A stretch of 6,605 nucleotides of DNA, taken from assembly GCA_038061595.1 (NCBI GenBank), contig JBBTYZ010000009.1:1-6605 (forward strand), read 5' to 3'. Below the pieces are notes generated by a model. That model worked only from the letters and a program-made list of their open reading frames with translations. It made no database searches and was not told where the DNA came from. Below are positions 4,500 through 6,605 of this stretch, one piece after another; the first letter of the stretch is position 1; the number at the start of each line of letters is the position of its first letter. The stretch is from JBBTYZ01 sp038061595. Its GTDB lineage: Bacteria > Patescibacteriota > Minisyncoccia > UBA6257 > GWB1-50-10. Made by a program: the position numbers and the translations under genes.

Positions 4500-6311
4500 A
4501 TTCCTTGGCTGATCAATATTACAACCCCTCTCTAAAGCTATGTAATATGCGAGAAGTTGAAGCGGAATGCTATTTATAATCGGGCCTAGCCATCCCAAAG
4601 TGCGTGGCACACGAATAACAAATTCGGCGAAAGATGCGATTTTTTTATCGTCATCGTTTGCAACCGCAATAATGCGACCCCCACGCGCTCTTACTTCCTG
4701 TATGTTTGACATCACTTTCTCATAAATCGCATCTTGCGGAACAACAACCACAACAGGCATTTTGCTATCAATTAAGGCAATCGGTCCATGTTTCATTTCA
4801 GCCGCCGGATATCCTTCGGCATGAATATAAGACACTTCTTTTAATTTCAGGGCGCCCTCAAGAGCCGTTGGGAAATTAGCTCCCCTGCCAAGATATAAAA
4901 AATTATTACTATGCTTTAGAGCGCCTGCGATTGATTTTATTTTCTCTAAGTCTCTAAACGCTCCAGCCGCTTTTTGCGGTAGCAAAGAAAGTTCTTTTAT
5001 AATTTCTTGAGAAATCTTTTGAGATATCTTTCCCTTGGCTTTAGCGATAGCAAATGTTAGAAGCGCAAGAACCGTAAGTTGCGAAGTAAACGCCTTAGTT
5101 GAAGCAACGCCAATCTCGGCACCGGCTCCCATATAAAGCACTGCATCTACCTCACGTGCTATGCTGCTTCCTGCAACATTCACTATACCCATAGTGGTTA
5201 CACCGCTCTTTTTTGCTTCTTTCAAAGCCGCGAGGGTATCGGCGGTTTCACCGCTTTGACTAATAGCTATCAATACGTCCTTATCATCAAGAACGGGGTG
5301 ACGATAACGAAACTCAGAAGCATATTCCACCTCTACCGGAATACGAGCCATTTCTTCAAGCATATACTCGGCTGCAAGTCCGGCATGCCAAGAAGTGCCG
5401 CAGCCAATTATTATAAGCCGGCGGGCGTTCAATATTTTATCCCAAATTTTTTCTACACCACCCAACACAACCCTGTTCTCCCCAACAATAAGTTTTCCCC
5501 TCATTGCATCTTCTATCCGCCCAGGCTGTTCGTGTATTTCCTTAAGCATGAAGTGAGAGAAACTTCCCTTCTGAATTGCTTCAAGAGCCCCTTCCAACTT
5601 CTCCACCAGCGGATTCACCTCACGCCCTTCTAGGTCAAAAATTTTGATACTATCCGCAGTAACAGAAGCCACTTCGTTTTCTTTCAGATAAATTATTTTG
5701 TTTGTCTGACCAATAAAAGGCGATGCGTCTGAGGCTACAAAATTCTCTCCGTCGCCCTTACCAATGACGAGCGGGCTTGAAAGTCGAGTTGCATAAATCG
5801 TTCTTGGATCATCGGCATACATAGCCGATAGCGCAAATGCGCCACGGATTGTTTTCGCGGTTTTTGTGAATGCATGTAGAAAGTTGTCGCCTTCGCTTAA
5901 GAATTGTTCTATCAAGTGCGGTATAACCTCGGTGTCGGTTTCGGATTTGAAATAATGCCCCTTACCAATAAGGCTTTCTCGTAAAGCTTCATGATTTTCA
6001 ATTATACCGTTATGAACTAACGCAATTTTTCCACTGCAATCAACATGCGGATGAGCATTAACCTCTGTCGGTTTTCCATGCGTAGCCCATCTCGTGTGGC
6101 CAATTCCAGAAAATGAATCCAACTCTGCGTGAACATTAACCAGCCGCTCAAGCTCATTTACCTTGCCCGCAATCTTAATAACCATTAATCCGTCATTGGT
6201 TGGCAAAACAACGCCCGCAGAGTCATATCCTCTGTATTCAAGCGCCTTAAGCCCGCCCATAAGGACTGGCATCGCTCTCTTATTGCCTACATAACCTACT
6301 ATTCCACACAT
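4473..6311 (-). CDS. glmS: Glutamine--fructose-6-phosphate aminotransferase (isomerizing)
   Basis: GlmS converts fructose-6-phosphate and glutamine to glucosamine-6-phosphate, the first step toward UDP-GlcNAc and peptidoglycan. At 612 residues it is close to the usual length of about 609. The N-terminal class II glutaminase domain begins MCGIVGYVG, with C2 as nucleophile once Met is removed. It continues with GHTRWATHG (71-79), HNGIIEN (100-106) and SETDTEV (123-129). The first SIS domain has GCGTSWHA (303-310) and SQSGETADT (351-359). The second has EGALKLKE (485-492), EMKHGP (505-510, H508) and the C-terminal DQPRNLAKSVTVE with the conserved Lys (607). All expected catalytic residues are present. 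C2 fixes the start. It begins two bases after the leuS stop with no Shine-Dalgarno, suggesting translational coupling. No room exists for a glmS ribozyme leader. Confidence 0.98.
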   Translation of the reverse strand: MCGIVGYVGNKRAMPVLMGGLKALEYRGYDSAGVVLPTNDGLMVIKIAGKVNELERLVNVHAELDSFSGIGHTRWATHGKPTEVNAHPHVDCSGKIALVHNGIIENHEALRESLIGKGHYFKSETDTEVIPHLIEQFLSEGDNFLHAFTKTAKTIRGAFALSAMYADDPRTIYATRLSSPLVIGKGDGENFVASDASPFIGQTNKIIYLKENEVASVTADSIKIFDLEGREVNPLVEKLEGALEAIQKGSFSHFMLKEIHEQPGRIEDAMRGKLIVGENRVVLGGVEKIWDKILNARRLIIIGCGTSWHAGLAAEYMLEEMARIPVEVEYASEFRYRHPVLDDKDVLIAISQSGETADTLAALKEAKKSGVTTMGIVNVAGSSIAREVDAVLYMGAGAEIGVASTKAFTSQLTVLALLTFAIAKAKGKISQKISQEIIKELSLLPQKAAGAFRDLEKIKSIAGALKHSNNFLYLGRGANFPTALEGALKLKEVSYIHAEGYPAAEMKHGPIALIDSKMPVVVVVPQDAIYEKVMSNIQEVRARGGRIIAVANDDDKKIASFAEFVIRVPRTLGWLGPIINSIPLQLLAYYIALERGCNIDQPRNLAKSVTVE

Positions 6312-6313
6312 AT

Positions 6314-6321
6314 TTATATAA
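6314..6321. promoter_or_regulatory. TTATATAA palindrome, copy 3 (leuS stop/glmS start)
   Basis: The octamer lies two bases upstream of the glmS ATG (6311, minus strand) and contains the leuS stop codon TAA (6316-6314). It cannot be a -10 for glmS because transcription would start within or after the ATG, and the start is fixed by the catalytic C2. A role in translation initiation fits this copy better. Confidence 0.45.
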
Positions 6322-6605
6322 CGAAGTTGATTAACCGATCTTTCACGAAAATTGTTTTTTTGATTTTCTTACCAGCAATGAACTCTTTTACATTCGGGAG
6401 TTCCAACGCAATTTCCTCCGCTTCTTTTTGACTTACTCCGATTTTCATATTTATGATTCCCCTCATCTTTCCATTTATTTGTGCAATGAGCTCAAAATTT
6501 TCTTCTTTGATTAACTTGGGGTCATATCCTGGCCAAGGTGCTTTATGGATGGAATCCTTATTTCCTAACTCTCGCCAAAGCTCTTCAGTAATATGGGGGT
6601 CAAGG
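6314..6605 (-). CDS. leuS: Leucyl-tRNA synthetase, C-terminal fragment (cut by window edge)
   Basis: The reverse strand is open from the window edge to a TAA at 6316-6314, giving 96 residues. It starts within LDPHITEELW, continues through APWPGYDP and AQINGKMRGIINM, and ends KDRLINFVI. This is the standard end of bacterial LeuRS: the anticodon-binding helix bundle (the PHxxEELW and WPxYD motifs) followed by the small C-terminal domain (qvNGKxRg, then a closing NxV strand). The enzyme charges tRNA-Leu in the cytoplasm. The gene continues beyond the window on the right. Its stop is two bases from the glmS start, so the two are almost surely co-transcribed. Identification is from recalled motifs, not a search. 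Confidence 0.9.
   Translation of the reverse strand, partial: LDPHITEELWRELGNKDSIHKAPWPGYDPKLIKEENFELIAQINGKMRGIINMKIGVSQKEAEEIALELPNVKEFIAGKKIKKTIFVKDRLINFVI

Noticed and set aside
6312..6400. glmS ribozyme-riboswitch upstream of glmS
   Set aside because: The region upstream is the coding end of leuS and leaves only two untranslated bases.

Overview
The window looks like chromosomal sequence from a candidate-phyla-radiation (Patescibacteria, probably Parcubacteria-type) bacterium. This is an inference. It rests on tightly packed short genes, moderately AT-rich DNA, a tRNA gene without an encoded CCA end, start codons with no usable Shine-Dalgarno sequence, and proteins whose style (a short signal-anchored, cysteine-bearing lamin-tail-like protein and a multi-membrane GT2 with a QxxRW motif) recalls that group. 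No rRNA or other phylogenetic marker is present to confirm it.

Layout: positions 1-185 hold no convincing gene but contain three small hairpins and a possible extended -10 promoter. A class II tRNA-Ser(CGA) follows (186-274), then a class I SAM-dependent methyltransferase on the + strand (356-949) with a terminator-like hairpin just before its stop codon. A membrane GT2 glycosyltransferase (988-2487, minus) converges on it. A 16-bp gap separates the GT2 start from a divergent HtrA-like serine protease (2504-3562, plus), which appears to be leaderless and has no signal peptide. The protease converges, with overlapping stop codons, on a minus-strand run that reads right to left: the 3' end of leuS (6605-6314), glmS (6311-4473) and a secreted or membrane-anchored lamin-tail-like protein (4461-3559).

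Functional picture: leuS and glmS are core housekeeping genes. GlmS makes glucosamine-6-phosphate for peptidoglycan and other amino-sugar polymers, and the GT2 enzyme probably builds or exports an envelope glycan. The lamin-tail-like protein is probably surface exposed. The most unusual regulatory signal is the palindromic octamer TTATATAA, which I found three times, each time 1-2 bp upstream of a minus-strand ATG. One copy also supplies the -10 element of the divergent protease gene. No phage, insertion sequence, CRISPR array or defence system is visible.
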